In this document: positions 1 through 10,434 of the stretch, in pieces
How the letters are laid out: each line of letters opens with the position of its first letter
How positions within the stretch are numbered: the first letter of the stretch is position 1
DNA from: Anaeramoeba ignava
Taxonomy: Eukaryota; Metamonada; Anaeramoebidae
NCBI GenBank assembly: GCA_028826165.1
Contig: JAPDFW010000127.1
Location: 1-22,500, forward strand
DNA length: 22,500 nucleotides
Reading direction: 5' to 3'
Position numbers and translations under genes: made by a program
Notes under the pieces: generated by a model
What the model was told of the DNA's origin: nothing
Databases searched by the model: none
The model's input: the letters and a program-made list of their open reading frames with translations, nothing else

Positions 1-2285
1 ATTTTCAAAATGATAATTCAAAGTGTTGAATTTATTGACAATACACAACTTGAACCATTTCGGCTTTTATTTTCATCTGATCTTTTATTTGAAGTTGGAG
101 AATCACAATTAAAACAAGAAATACTTGAAAAATTATATTGGCCATCAATGGGATCACATCCATTTCAACAAGAATTTGAAAAAGAAAAAAGTTATTGGAA
201 ATTTTGTGAAAAGGGACATTTAAATTTTGTGAAATCTTCTCATATTAAATTACAAAATTGGTGTGAATTTTGTAAATCAAGTTTAAAAGAAAATGAAATT
301 GATTCAGAATTTTTTGAAAATGTTTTATCTTATTCAGTTTCTAAAATACCAAATTCAAATCCATTATTAACATATCGAAAATTACATCCAATAACTTTTA
401 GAATTATTAGATTATTAATTCATTCATCAATTCTTCCTTTTTCAATTATTTCTGAAAAATTTTCAAATCATTTCATTTCAATGATTAATAATTGTGTTTT
501 TAAACCAAAAAATCAAAAAGAATTAATCCAACAATTAATTTCTCATATTGGAAATGATTTATTGATTATATCCAAATTAACAAATCTTACAAATTATCAA
601 TCAATACTTTATTATTATGAAACATTAAAATTATTTTCCAAAAAGAGAATTCCAAATTTTTTATTAAGAAAAGATAATTTCAAAGAAGTTGAAACAAGAA
701 ATAAATTGGAAGAAATATTTTCTGATGTTTTCAAAGAAAATCATGAAAAAATAATTGGAAATATTAAAAGAAAATATAAAATCAACAAAAAACTACAACA
801 ATCCAAAACAAAAATAAATTTATTTGATTTATCAAAACCAAATTTATATCCAATTATTAATTTATACATTCAAAAAAAAGAAAAGAAGATTTTGAAAAAT
901 ATCCATTAATTAAATTTATAATTGAAAATTATCCAAAATTAGAAATATTAAATTTATTTGAAGGATTTATTAAATTTACAAGTTTAATAATGAAAAAAAT
1001 GAATGGAAAAATTTCAAAAGAAGAAGCAAAAGTAATTCAAATTCAAAAATTTATTGAAACAGAAAACAATCCAATAATCAATAAATTATATTTACAATTT
1101 GAAGAATTTTGGAAATTAAGTTCAAAAGAAATTAAATATTTACAAATTACAAAAGAAATTAATGATGATAATTTCAAAGATGAAATTAAAAAAGAAGATA
1201 TAATTGATTTTTGTTTAACAGGAAAAGAAAATTATAATTTAATGATTCCAATATTAATTGAACATTCAATTAATCTACATAATGAATTAATTAAATCTCC
1301 ATTTCTAAAATCTATTTTCCAAGATTCACAACATAATCAAAATAATGAAAATATTGAAAATAATGAAAATATTCAAGGATTTAAAGAATCAATTCTTCAT
1401 TTCCCAAAAATATTAAATTCAGATTTTATTAAAATTATCAAATTTAATATTCAAGAATTTCAAGAATTTATAAATTATAATAATTTAATTCAAAAATTAG
1501 ATTATATTGAAGAATTTATTAGAAAAAAATTAAATTATTTAAAAGAAACAAATATTTTCAAAATTGAAATTGAAACTTTTAATTATTATGGAAAACAAAT
1601 TGAAATCAAAAAAGAATTTCTTGAAATAGAAATAAAATGGGAACAAGAAGAATTATATGAGTATCAATGGAAACAAATTAAAGAAGAATTAGAAAGGAAT
1701 AATTTGTTTGCAACTTTTGAAAAACTTATTGAATATGTAATTTTGGGATGTCAAAATATTAAAAATGAAAATGAAAATAAATTTTCAAAATTAAAAGATT
1801 TACCAATAATAGAATTTATTAAAACAAAACTTGAATTTCAATTTAAATTTGAATTTAAAAATTTGGAAGATATTGAAAATGATTTACCAGCATTTAAACG
1901 ATTTGCTAAAATGAAACATCTTTTATTTATTCATAAACAATTTAAAGATGATTTTGAAAATGTTTTGGAAAATCTTGATAAAAAATTCAAATGGGAAATG
2001 ACTTCTTTCCAAATTTCATTATTGGAAAATTCATTAGAAAAAATTACAAAAAATATCCCAATATTTGATTTTATTTGTGTTTTGAAAGATTTTATTAGGA
2101 AACTTAAAGGAAATTTGAATAATAATTATCCATTTAAAAAATTATTTCTTTTTTCAATTAAAGATAAAACAACAATTATTTATAAAGAAATTGAAGAAAA
2201 TTTTGATAATGATGAAGGTATTTTATTAGGAAACAGTTCTCATGTTTATCAATTTTGCTCAGATATTTTTAATGGAAGAAATTAA
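1..2285 (+). CDS. RNF213-like E3 ubiquitin ligase, C-terminal part (5' end outside window; one frame break)
   Basis: The reading frame is open from base 1 (frame 1, first Met at base 10) to TAA 907-909. The same protein continues in frame 3, which is open from before 880 to TAA 2283-2285. Counting from Met-10, Trp63-Cys66-x3-His70 ... Cys85-x2-Cys88 resembles the RZ-type zinc finger of RNF213/ZNFX1, with a His (78) where another Cys is usual. LHPITFRIIRLLIHSSI follows, matching the conserved segment after the RZ finger. Across the frame break the text KYPLIKFIIENY ... ISKEEAKVIQIQKFI is contiguous family-like sequence, and further on comes FCLTGKENYNLM...INLHNEL, the conserved C-terminal block. 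RNF213 is a giant AAA/RING-RZ ubiquitin ligase of cytosol and lipid droplets, acting in defence; only its end lies here, so AAA and RING parts cannot be judged. The break lies at the A8 run 872-879, where one missing A or a -1 slip joins the frames. Family assignment is from remembered patterns, not a search. Confidence 0.72.
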
Positions 2286-2983
2286 AATTAAAATTAAAAT
2301 CAAAATTAAAATAAAATTAAAATTAAAATTAAAATTAAAATTAAAATTAAAATTAAAATTAAAATTAAAATTAAAATTAAAATTAAAATTAAAATTAAAA
2401 TCAAAATTAAAATTAAAATCAAAATTAAAATTAAAATTAAAATTAAAATTAAAATTAAAATTAAAATTAAAATTAAAAATTAAAATTAAAATTAAAATTA
2501 AAATTAAAATCAAAATTAAAATTAAAATTCAAAATCAAAATTAAAATCAAAATAAAAATTAAAATTAAAATTAAAATCAAAATTAAAATTAAAATTAAAA
2601 TTAAAATTAAAATTAAAATTAAAATTAAAATTAAAATCAAAATTAAAATTAAAATTAAAATTAAAATTAAAATCAAAATTAAAATTAAAATTAAAATTAA
2701 AATTAAAATTAAAATTAAAATTAAAATCAAAATTAAAATTAAAATTAAAATTAAAATCAAAATTAAAATTAAAATTAAAATTAAAATTAAAATTAAAAAT
2801 TAAAATTAAAATTAAAATTAAAATCAAAATTAAAATTAAAATTAAAATTAAAATAAAATTAAAATTAAAATAAAAATTAAAATTAAAATTAAAATAAAAT
2901 TAAAATTAAAATTAAAATTAAAATTAAAATTAAAATTAAAATTAAAATTAAAATAAAAATTAAAATTAAAAATTAAAATAAAA
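2281..2983. repeat. Hexanucleotide satellite (ATTAAA)n with ATCAAA variants
   Basis: About 700 bp of nearly pure period-6 sequence, AAAATT on the + strand, with scattered AAAATC units and occasional 5- or 7-bp units that shift phase. It begins inside the last codons of the upstream ligase gene, and the first unit supplies that gene's TAA. It lies between two convergent genes. Long open frames through it (Lys-Ile/Lys-Leu on +, Asn-Phe/Ile-Leu on -) are consequences of the period and not genes. Confidence 0.95.
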
Positions 2984-3113
2984 GAAAAAAAAAGAAAATT
3001 AAATTTCTTCTTTTAATTTTTAATTTAGGAAAAAAGTGGAACAAAAAAATTTCTTTTGTTTTCTTTTTTTGTTTTTTTGTTTTTTTTTGTTTTGTTTTGT
3101 TTTGTTGTTTTGA
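2984..3113. other. T/A-homopolymer spacer, shared 3' region of convergent genes
   Basis: Between the satellite and the stop of the minus-strand RasGAP gene lies a purine-rich then T-rich stretch. It contains AAAAAGTGGAACA (3031-3043), the reverse complement of the TTCCACTTTTT element seen elsewhere in the window, and a G-interrupted T run at 3060-3108. It presumably holds the 3' UTR/polyadenylation signals of the minus-strand gene. I see no gene here. Confidence 0.55.
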
Positions 3114-6100
3114 TTAAATTTTGGAAATTTCTTTTAAAGGAGAATTTTTAGAATTTTCATTTAATAAATACATCCAATAACTATGTTCTTCATGATTTTC
3201 ACAACGAATATATAAATGAATTTTTGAAGGTTTTTCACGAATTAAAGAGAAAGTATTTTTTCCACGATATTTTGAAGAAGTAGTTTCATAAATCTGAACA
3301 TTATTATCAATAAAAATTATTTCTCTTGGAGAAGAATCAGTTGAATTTCTAAAAATTCCTAATTGATTTGGTTTAAAAACAATGTACCATTTTTTCCATT
3401 CTTTTGAATTTCCAGTTTTGATTAAAACCCAACCTTCTTTTTTAGTTGGATTTGATTTCGTTTTATTCCATTCATTTGAAATTTGTTCGTCAGTATTTGA
3501 AGAGATTGAATAAATATTTTGATTTTCTTTTCTTGAATTTTCTGAGTTTTCTGATTCACTTTTGATTTCTGAAGTATTTTCAGTTTTTGTTTCTAAATCT
3601 TTTGATTTATTATGTAATTCAGATCTGGTTTCATTTGTAATATTATCATCATTTTCTGTTTGTGTTGTTAATCCTTGAATAATTGAAACAAATATATTTT
3701 TAAATGAATCCATTGCTTGATTTGTTTTTTGAACTTCAGTTTCAAATTTTCTTATTTTGTTTTTTAATATATGAAGTCTTTCCATTCCAAGTATTGAAAA
3801 AAAATCTTTCTTGTTTTTTTCTGTTAATTCAAATAAAATTCCTGCAAGAAATAATGATATTTCTTGTATGTTTTGTGTATGTGTTTGAAATAAAAGATGC
3901 ACATGATTTGGAAGCATTGATTGTTGTTTTTCATTTGATTTTTCATTTGAATTTTTTTGATTATTTTGAATTTTCTAAATAAAAAATAATTTAAATTTAA
4001 AATTTAATATTTAAAATTTAAAATTAATATTAAAAATATTTTACACAAATTGATTCTAAAAAATTCATCTTTCTATTCGATAAATTATTCAATTCCGAAT
4101 TCATAAATTCTAAATGATGTTCTGATTTATCAAAATTTTTTGAGTTTCCAAAAGTTGAAATGATTTCAGAAATTAATTTTAAACCACGATCAGAATTATC
4201 ATTTGGGGAGAAATCAATCACATCAAATTCTATTGGAGAAGAAATTGCAGGACTTATAAAAATAGTGAAAAATAAAGAACTAATTGGATCAAGAGCGCCA
4301 CTAATAAATTTTTGTTCCATTTCATTTTTGATATGATTAAAAATGACTCTAAATCCATGAGGTATATTTTCAGGATGCTGAAATAATGCGTTGATAAATT
4401 CCCTGAAAAACGAGTGCAGATTCTTTGTGTTTTCTGAGTAATCGTCTGAGAAAAAAGGATCAACTTCAAAACATAAGTTACTTTTCGCCAATTTATTTAT
4501 TGTTTGATTCAAAGTCTCATACAAATATTTTGATCCGTGATATTTAAATAAAAGACGAATTGAAGTCATTGCCAATTCATCCTTAATAAGAGAATCAGTT
4601 GATTTTGCGCGAATTATGTGGCAAGAAATGGCCATTTTGATGAATGATAAAGACAAGTCAAATTGTTCCAAAAAGAAAAATATTGATTCCGTTAATGGAG
4701 TTACAAAATTTCTACAAATATCTGGATCTATGATTGATGTTAATAAATATATTTCGTCTGGAAATAAAAATTCTTTAAAAAATTCTTGATTTTTTTCTGC
4801 GCTGATATAAAATACACTTTGGTTATCTATTTTTCCTTTTTCTGACATTTGATTTGCTAGTTCAAGTAAATTTTCAGGAAAAATTGATTCGATAATTATT
4901 CTTATAATTTTAGAAAATGCTGTTTTTTTAGCAATTGAAACAACATCATTTGCTTTCTAAAAAATTAAAAATTAAAAATTAAAAATTAAAAATTAAAAAT
5001 TTAAAAAATATATTCACTTTTTCTGGTTCTTCAATTCCTAAATAATAAAATGATTGATGTAAAATTTGGATCAATTTTTCAAAATCAATATGACCAACTA
5101 AAACTTGATTTAAAGAACGGAAAATTTCAAATTGATTTTGATCTTAAAAAAAAATATATAAATATATAAATTTCAAAATTTAATTAATAAAAAATAATTA
5201 TTTTTTTTATACCTGATTGAAATATTAAATTTGAAATGCTATTTGCTAATTTTTCTTTAAAAAGAAATGAGAATAAGAAAATAAAAAATAATATTTCAAT
5301 TGAATGTTCTAATTCTGTATCAATTTGTTCATTTTCATCAATAAAAAATTCAAGAACTCTTTCTTTTGAATTAAGAATAATTTCTTCATGATAAATTGGT
5401 GAAAAAATAACTTTTTGTAAAGCTTCAGTTAAATCAACATTAATTGGAATATCTGTTAATATTTGTAATATTGAGATGATTCCATTAAAAATCAAATTTA
5501 CATCTCCATTTAATAACTTTTTTTTAATTTTCAAAATGAATTTTAATTTTCAAAATGAATTTTAATTTTTATTCAAAATGAATTTTAATTTTTAAAATGA
5601 ATTTGTTTAAATTAAAATGAATTTTAATTTTCAAAATGAATTTTAATTTTTTAAAATGAATTTTAATTTTCAAAATGAATTTTAATTTTTTAAAATAAAC
5701 CTGTGAATTAAGTTTGCAATTTTCATGAATATAAGAACCAAATAAAGAAAATAAATGATCCATTTTTGTTTGTAAAGTAAGAAAATTATTTAATGTTTGA
5801 ATATTCTTGTTTGCTAAAGAAATTAATTTAATCATTTGAGGAGAATCTGGAATTTTAATATCTCCAATTTGTTTATTTAAAAATTGATAATTTTTAAGTG
5901 AATCAAATTGGAAAATATCTTCTCTATTTTGATTTTGATTTAATAAAATATCTCTTCTTTTTTGTGATAATTTTGGAATTAAAGGTGATTCATTTTCATT
6001 TGTATTTTGAATATCATTTTGTGAATTTTCTTTTTGTTTTAACCAACTTTTATCTTTTAAATTAATTTCTTTTTCATTTTTTGATTTCATTTGAGAAACT

Positions 6101-7434
6101 AATTTAGAAATATCCTTTTTATTAGAAAAAGAAAGTGATCTTTTTCTTTTATCTTGAATTTCTTGTATTAAAACTTCTACATCATTTGATACTTTTCTCT
6201 TGAAATTTAAAAAATGAATTTAAAAAATGAATTTAAAATAAAATTGAAATGAGTTATAAATAAAGTTAAAATAAGTTATAAATAAATTGAAATAAATTGT
6301 AAATAAGTTATAAATAAGTTATAAATAAGTTGTAAATAAGTTATAAATAAGTTATAAATAAGTTATAAATAAGTTATAAATAAGTTATAAATAAGTTATA
6401 AATAAGTTATAAATAAGTTATAAATAAGTTATAAATAAGTTATAAATAAGTTATAAATAAGTTATAAATAAGTTATAAATAAGTTATAAATAAGTTATAA
6501 ATAAGTTGTAAATAAGTTATAAATAAGTTATAAATAAGTTGTAAATAAGTTATAAATAAGTTATAAATAAGTTATAAATAAGTTATAAATAAGTTATAAA
6601 TAAATTGAAATAAGTTATAAATAAGTTATAAATAAGTTATAAATAAGTTATAAATAAGTTATAAATAAGTTATAAATAAATTGAAATAAGTTATAAATAA
6701 GTTGTAAATAAGTTATAAATAAGTTATAAATAAGTTGTAAATAAGTTATAAATAAGTTATAAATAAATTGAAATAAGTTATAAATAAGTTATAAATAAGT
6801 TATAAATAAGTTATAAATAAGTTGTAAATAAGTTATAAATAAGATATTACTTCATCCATTTTCTTTTCTTCTTTAACTTCTTGTTTTTCAGAAACATTAA
6901 CTGTTGGATTCCATAAAAAAAGATAACAACAAAATTGAATAATTTCAAGAATATCTCCCTAAATAAAAATATATTATATTAATAAAAGAAAAATAATTTT
7001 AATTTTAATTTTAATTTTAATTTTAATTTTTACATTTTGAATTTTTTCTGATGAACAAATTGTTCCTTGAAAACCATTTTTAATTAAAAATACAATTAAA
7101 GATTGAACAGTTAATTTTTCTTTTGAAAATAGATTTGTATCTAAATTAATTGAATTAATTAATTCAAGAATCATTTCTGGATTCTAAAAAAAAAACAATA
7201 AATGTTTAATTTTATTTTAAATTTTATTTTTTTTTTTGCTTTTTTTCTTTTTACTTTTAATTCACTAAAATTTGTAATTTTATTTTTTGTTTGATTTTTA
7301 ATCCAATAAAGAAGCATATCTTCTGGTTTTTTAGATTGTGTTGAATCTTCTTCTTGTAATTTCATTAATTCTTTCATTTTTGGATGAAATCTTACTCTGT
7401 AAAGTAAAGCTCTAATTTCAATTGGAAAATCCAT
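3114..7434 (-). CDS. CH-RasGAP-PH domain protein, degenerate RasGAP active site, 8 exons
   Basis: Exons (minus strand): 7434-7255, 7183-7034, 6958-6851, 6198-5701, 5516-5213, 5142-5018, 4956-4045, 3974-3114. All junctions are GT-AG with phases that join, giving 1,045 residues. Residues 1-140 look like a divergent calponin-homology domain (PEDMLLYWIKN, KITNFSELKNPEM, GDILEIIQF), usually actin/cytoskeleton binding. Residues about 400-745 are a RasGAP domain, clearest at YLYETL, FEVDPF, NIPHGFRVIF and FFTIFISPAISSP. Residues 937-1032 are a PH domain (KKEGWVLIK ... YWMYLL, Trp1026), suggesting membrane phosphoinositide binding. The arginine-finger position (LFR in p120GAP) reads LFK, Lys593. The FLR motif reads FFT, so its Arg is Thr686. 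GTP-hydrolysis stimulation may therefore be lost, as in IQGAP-like scaffolds. Asn/Gln/Glu-rich linkers separate the domains. Exon 1 starts 21 bp from the upstream Met of the divergent PROPPIN gene. The stop is TAA. Confidence 0.8.
4957..5017 (-). repeat. Intron 6 of the RasGAP gene, short AAAAATT array
   Basis: A 61-nt intron made largely of about five AAAAATT units on the + strand, ending at the acceptor before exon 7. Donor GTGAAT and acceptor TTTTAG join Glu-Glu-Pro-Glu-Lys to Lys-Ala-Asn in phase 0. Confidence 0.7.
5517..5700 (-). repeat. Intron 4 of the RasGAP gene, about 19-bp tandem repeat
   Basis: A 184-nt intron with donor GTTTAT after the CAG codon ending exon 4. It is filled by imperfect copies of TTTTCAAAATGAATTTTAA (17-20 bp, some with TTTTT or TTTAAAATG variants), best seen at 5527-5696. 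It separates exon 4 (coiled, Asn/Gln-rich linker) from exon 5 (start of the helical RasGAP region). Confidence 0.8.
6215..6843 (-). repeat. Intron 3 of the RasGAP gene, 11-bp satellite
   Basis: The 652-nt intron 6850-6199 is almost wholly an 11-bp tandem array, ATAAATAAGTT on the + strand, with about 50 units. Recurrent variants are GTTGTAAAT and AAATTGAAAT, the latter spaced irregularly as in higher-order blocks. The array begins within about 8 nt of the donor GTAATA and ends about 45 nt before the acceptor CAAG. It holds no gene. Confidence 0.92.
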
Positions 7435-7499
7435 TTATTAAAAAAAAGAAAAAAAATGAAATTTTATTTTTTCATTTTTTTTTTCATTTTTTTTTTAAA
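7435..7499. promoter_or_regulatory. Compact divergent promoter between RasGAP (-) and PROPPIN (+) genes
   Basis: Two oppositely transcribed genes have start codons only 21 bp apart, or 65 bp if the PROPPIN begins at the ATG at 7500. The spacer is A-rich nearest the minus gene and T-rich nearest the plus gene, with two TCATTTTTTTTTT blocks (7477-7496). Both promoters and both 5' UTRs must overlap. The element is inferred from gene arrangement; no defined factor site was recognised. Confidence 0.5.
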
Positions 7500-10273
7500 A
7501 TGTCTCATAACTTTAAAGATAATTTGTTTTAATCATGAAAATGATTTAATTTGTTGTTCTCATCAAAGTGGATTTACAATTTTTAATTGTGAACCTTTTG
7601 AAAAAAAGATGAATAGAGGTTTTTTTCTATTTGAAAATAATTTTTAATTTTAAAACAAAAATTTTTTTAATTTATTTTTATCATTAATAAAATGAATAAA
7701 GTATTTGAACAAACAGGAATTTCAAAATGTCAAATTTTAAATCGTTCAAATATTTCAATATTTTTTGGTGATGGTTCAAGTAATTTTGTCAAGAATGATG
7801 AAGTAAAAGAAAGCGAAATATTTTTAATTTAATTTAATTTAATTTAATTTAATTTAATTTATCAAGTTTAATTTAATTTAATTTAATTTAATTTAATTTA
7901 ATTTAATTTAATTTAATTTAATTTAATTTAATTTATCAAGTTTAATTTAATTTAATTTAATTTAATTTAATTTAATTTAATTTAATTTTTAATTTAATTT
8001 ATCAAGTTTAATTTATATTTTAATTTATAAAGTTTAATTTAATTTAATTTTTTTAATTTAATTTAATTTAATTTATCAAGTTTAATTTAATTTATCAAGT
8101 TTAATTTAATTTAATTTAAAGTTTAATTTAATTTATCAATTTAATTTAATTTAATTTAATTTAATTTAATTTAAATTTAATTTAATTTAATTTAATTTAT
8201 CAAGTTTAATTTAATTTAATTTAATTTAATTTAATTTAAATTTAATTTAATTTAATTTAATTTAATTTAATTTAATTTAATTTAATTTAATTTAATTTAA
8301 TTTAATTTAATTTAATTTAATTTTAATTTAATTTAATTTAATTTAATTTAATTTAATTTAATTTAATTTAATTTAATTTAAGTTTAATTTAATTTAATTT
8401 AATTTAATTTAATTTAAGTTTAATTTAATTTATCAAGTTTAATTTAATTTAATTTATCAAGTTTAATTTAATTTAATTTAAGTTTAATTTAATTTATCAA
8501 GTTTAATTTATCAAGTTTAATTTAATTTATCAAGTTTAATTTAATTTAATTTAATTTAATTTAATTTAATTTAATTTAATTTAATTTAATTTAATTTAAT
8601 TTATCAAGTTTAATTTAATTTAATTTAATTTAATTTATCAAGTTTAATTTAATTTAATTTAATTTAATTTAATTTATCAAGTTTAATTTATTTAATTTAA
8701 TTTAATTTAATTTAATTTAATTTAATTTATCAAGTTTAATTTAATTTAATTTTAATTTAATTTAATTTAATTTAATTTAATTTAAATTTAATTTAATTTA
8801 AAGTTTAATTTAATTTAATTTAATTTAATTTAATTTAATTTAATTTAATTTAATTTAATTTAATTTAATTTAATTTAATTTAATTTAATTTAATTTAATT
8901 TAATTTAATTTAATTTAATTTAATTTAATTTAATTTAAATTTAATTTAATTTAATTTAATTTAATTTAATTTAATTTAATTTAATTTAATTTAATTTAAT
9001 TTAATTTAATTTATTTAATTTAATTTAATTTAATTTAAATTTAATTTAATTTAATTTAATTTATCAAGTTTAATTTAATTTATCAAGTTTAATTTAATTT
9101 AATTTATCAAGTTTAATTTAATTTAATTTATCAAGTTTAATTTAATTTAATTAATGAATAAATATTTATGTAAAAATAATAAATAAATAAGGTATTCGTT
9201 TGGGATGATGATATGTTTCAATGTGTACATAAATTTTCTGTTGGAGAACCTGTTTTAAATATTGGGATTCAATTAACATTCATTTATATTGTAACTCAAA
9301 GTAAAATATTTGCTTATGAAACTCAAAATGGAAAACTTATTCATGATATTGAAACATATCTTAATCCAAAAGGTTTATTAAGTCTTTGTGGAAATTCTTC
9401 ACTTTCTATTATAGCTATTCCTGGTAAAAAATCAGGAAATGTTAGAGTAATTGATTGCGCTGCTTTAAATAAACTTGATCAAGAATTCACGTAAAAAAAA
9501 ATTTAATTAATAATAATAATAATAATTGAATATTTTTGTTAATTTATTAATTAATTAAAATTTTTGTTTAGTGCATTTGATCATGAAATTCAACAAATTA
9601 AATTAAATTATGATGGAACTAAAGTAGCAACAGCTTCTGAAGAGGTTTTATTTCAATTTATTTTTTTAATTTTTTTTGTTCCACTTTTTTTTTAATTGAT
9701 TTTTTTTGTTCCACTTTTTTTAAATTTTTTAATTTTTTAATTTTATTTTTAAATAGGGAACTTTGGTTAGAGTTTTTGATACAAGTACTGGAAAACAAAT
9801 TAAAGAATTTCGAAGAGGAACACAAAAAAGCTACCATTTATTCAATTTCTTTTGATTTAAATTCACATTATATTGGAATTACTTCTTCTTCAAAAACAAT
9901 TCATATTTTTGAATTACCTGATTTTAATCAACAATCAAATATAAAAAAAAGGTTTTTTTTATTTAAAATTTAAAATTTAAAATTTAAAATTTTTATTGTT
10001 TTCTTTTTTAAAATTTTTTAGAAAAGAAGGAACAGATAGAAGTATAATGAAAGTTAAAATTCCAAGTCAAGAATATTCAATTTGTGGTTTTGATAAAAAA
10101 GGATATTTTTATAGTAAATTTTTTAATTTTAAATTTTTTAAATTTTTTAATTAATTTTTTTTTTAATTTTAGTTGTTACAAAAAGTGGAAAATTTTATCA
10201 ATTCCAAATTGATTTTCAACAACAAAAAATGACAAAAAAATCTTCATATAATTTACATTCAAAATCCGATTAA
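7456..10273 (+). CDS. PROPPIN (WIPI/Atg18 family) autophagy WD40 protein, 7 exons, one frame break
   Basis: Exons: 7456-7618, 7702-7802, 9192-9490, 9572-9644, 9757-9951, 10022-10113, 10173-10273, all GT-AG. The product is about 340 residues, close to WIPI4 (about 360). PROPPINs are seven-bladed beta-propellers that bind PI3P/PI(3,5)P2 on autophagosomal or endosomal membranes. Family marks are FNHENDLICC and GFTIFNCEPF (blade 1), VFVWDD, NPKGLLSLC, ATASEEGTLVRVFDT and the phosphoinositide-binding FRRG motif (about residues 230-233). Eight residues after FRRG begins the frame is broken: the A6 run 9824-9829 has one A too many to join FRRGTQK to ATIYSISF, and removing it makes the total divisible by three. 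The start is uncertain. Met 7456 is in frame but gives a Phe-rich leader. The ATG at 7500 has a better T-run/AAAATG context but needs one T fewer at 7527-7530. The stop is TAA. A shared ancestor with WIPI3/4 is likelier than WIPI1/2, judged by length. Confidence 0.88.
7826..9153 (+). repeat. Intron 2 of the PROPPIN gene, TTTAA satellite with TATCAAG interruptions
   Basis: The 1,389-nt intron 7803-9191 (donor GTAAAA, acceptor ATAAG) is about 1.3 kb of pentamer TTTAA. About twenty units are interrupted by TATCAAG, as in TTTAATTTATCAAGTTTAA, at irregular multiples of five bases. A few AAGTTTAA and AAATTTAA phase shifts also occur. It divides the VKNDE end of exon 2 from VFVWDD of exon 3. It holds no gene. 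Confidence 0.95.
9668..9720 (+). repeat. Tandem duplication of a TGTTCCACTTTTTT element in PROPPIN intron 4
   Basis: Intron 9645-9756 contains two copies of ATTTTTTTTGTTCCACTTTT, about 30 bp apart, in direct orientation. The same TTCCACTTTTT core recurs in three intergenic 3' regions of this window. It may serve as part of the pyrimidine tract before the acceptor; any other function is unknown. Confidence 0.75.
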
Positions 10274-10434
10274 ATTTAAAACAAAATTTATTTTTCATTT
10301 ATTCCACTTTTTTTTTTTTGCTTTTTTTTAAATTTAAAAAAAAATAATTTAAATGAATTTTGAATTTTTAAATTTTATTTCCTTTCCGTTTCAATTTTTT
10401 TATCAAAAAAACAAAAACAGAATTTAAAATCAAA
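10274..10434. other. Convergent 3' region between PROPPIN (+) and USP (-) genes
   Basis: 161 bp separate the two TAA stops. The middle holds TTCCACTTTTT followed by a T run and GCTTTTTTT (10302-10328), a composite that reappears in the 20735-20786 intergenic region. Both genes' 3' ends and polyadenylation signals must lie here. I see no coding sequence. Confidence 0.5.

Noticed and set aside
2242-2827. Open frames encoding Lys-Ile/Lys-Leu (+) and Ile-Leu or Asn-Phe (-) proteins
   Set aside because: They are period-6 translations of the satellite, several begin at TTG, and they have no non-repetitive sequence. I regard them as repeat artefacts.
6215-6843. Possible CRISPR-like or telomere array
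   Set aside because: The 11-bp units are contiguous without spacers, lie inside a well-defined GT-AG intron and lack any G-rich telomere motif.
7456-7520. Signal peptide or membrane segment at the PROPPIN N-terminus (FYFFIFFFIFF)
   Set aside because: It is the translation of a T-rich leader upstream of the first propeller strand. PROPPINs are soluble, and the ATG at 7500 may be the true start.
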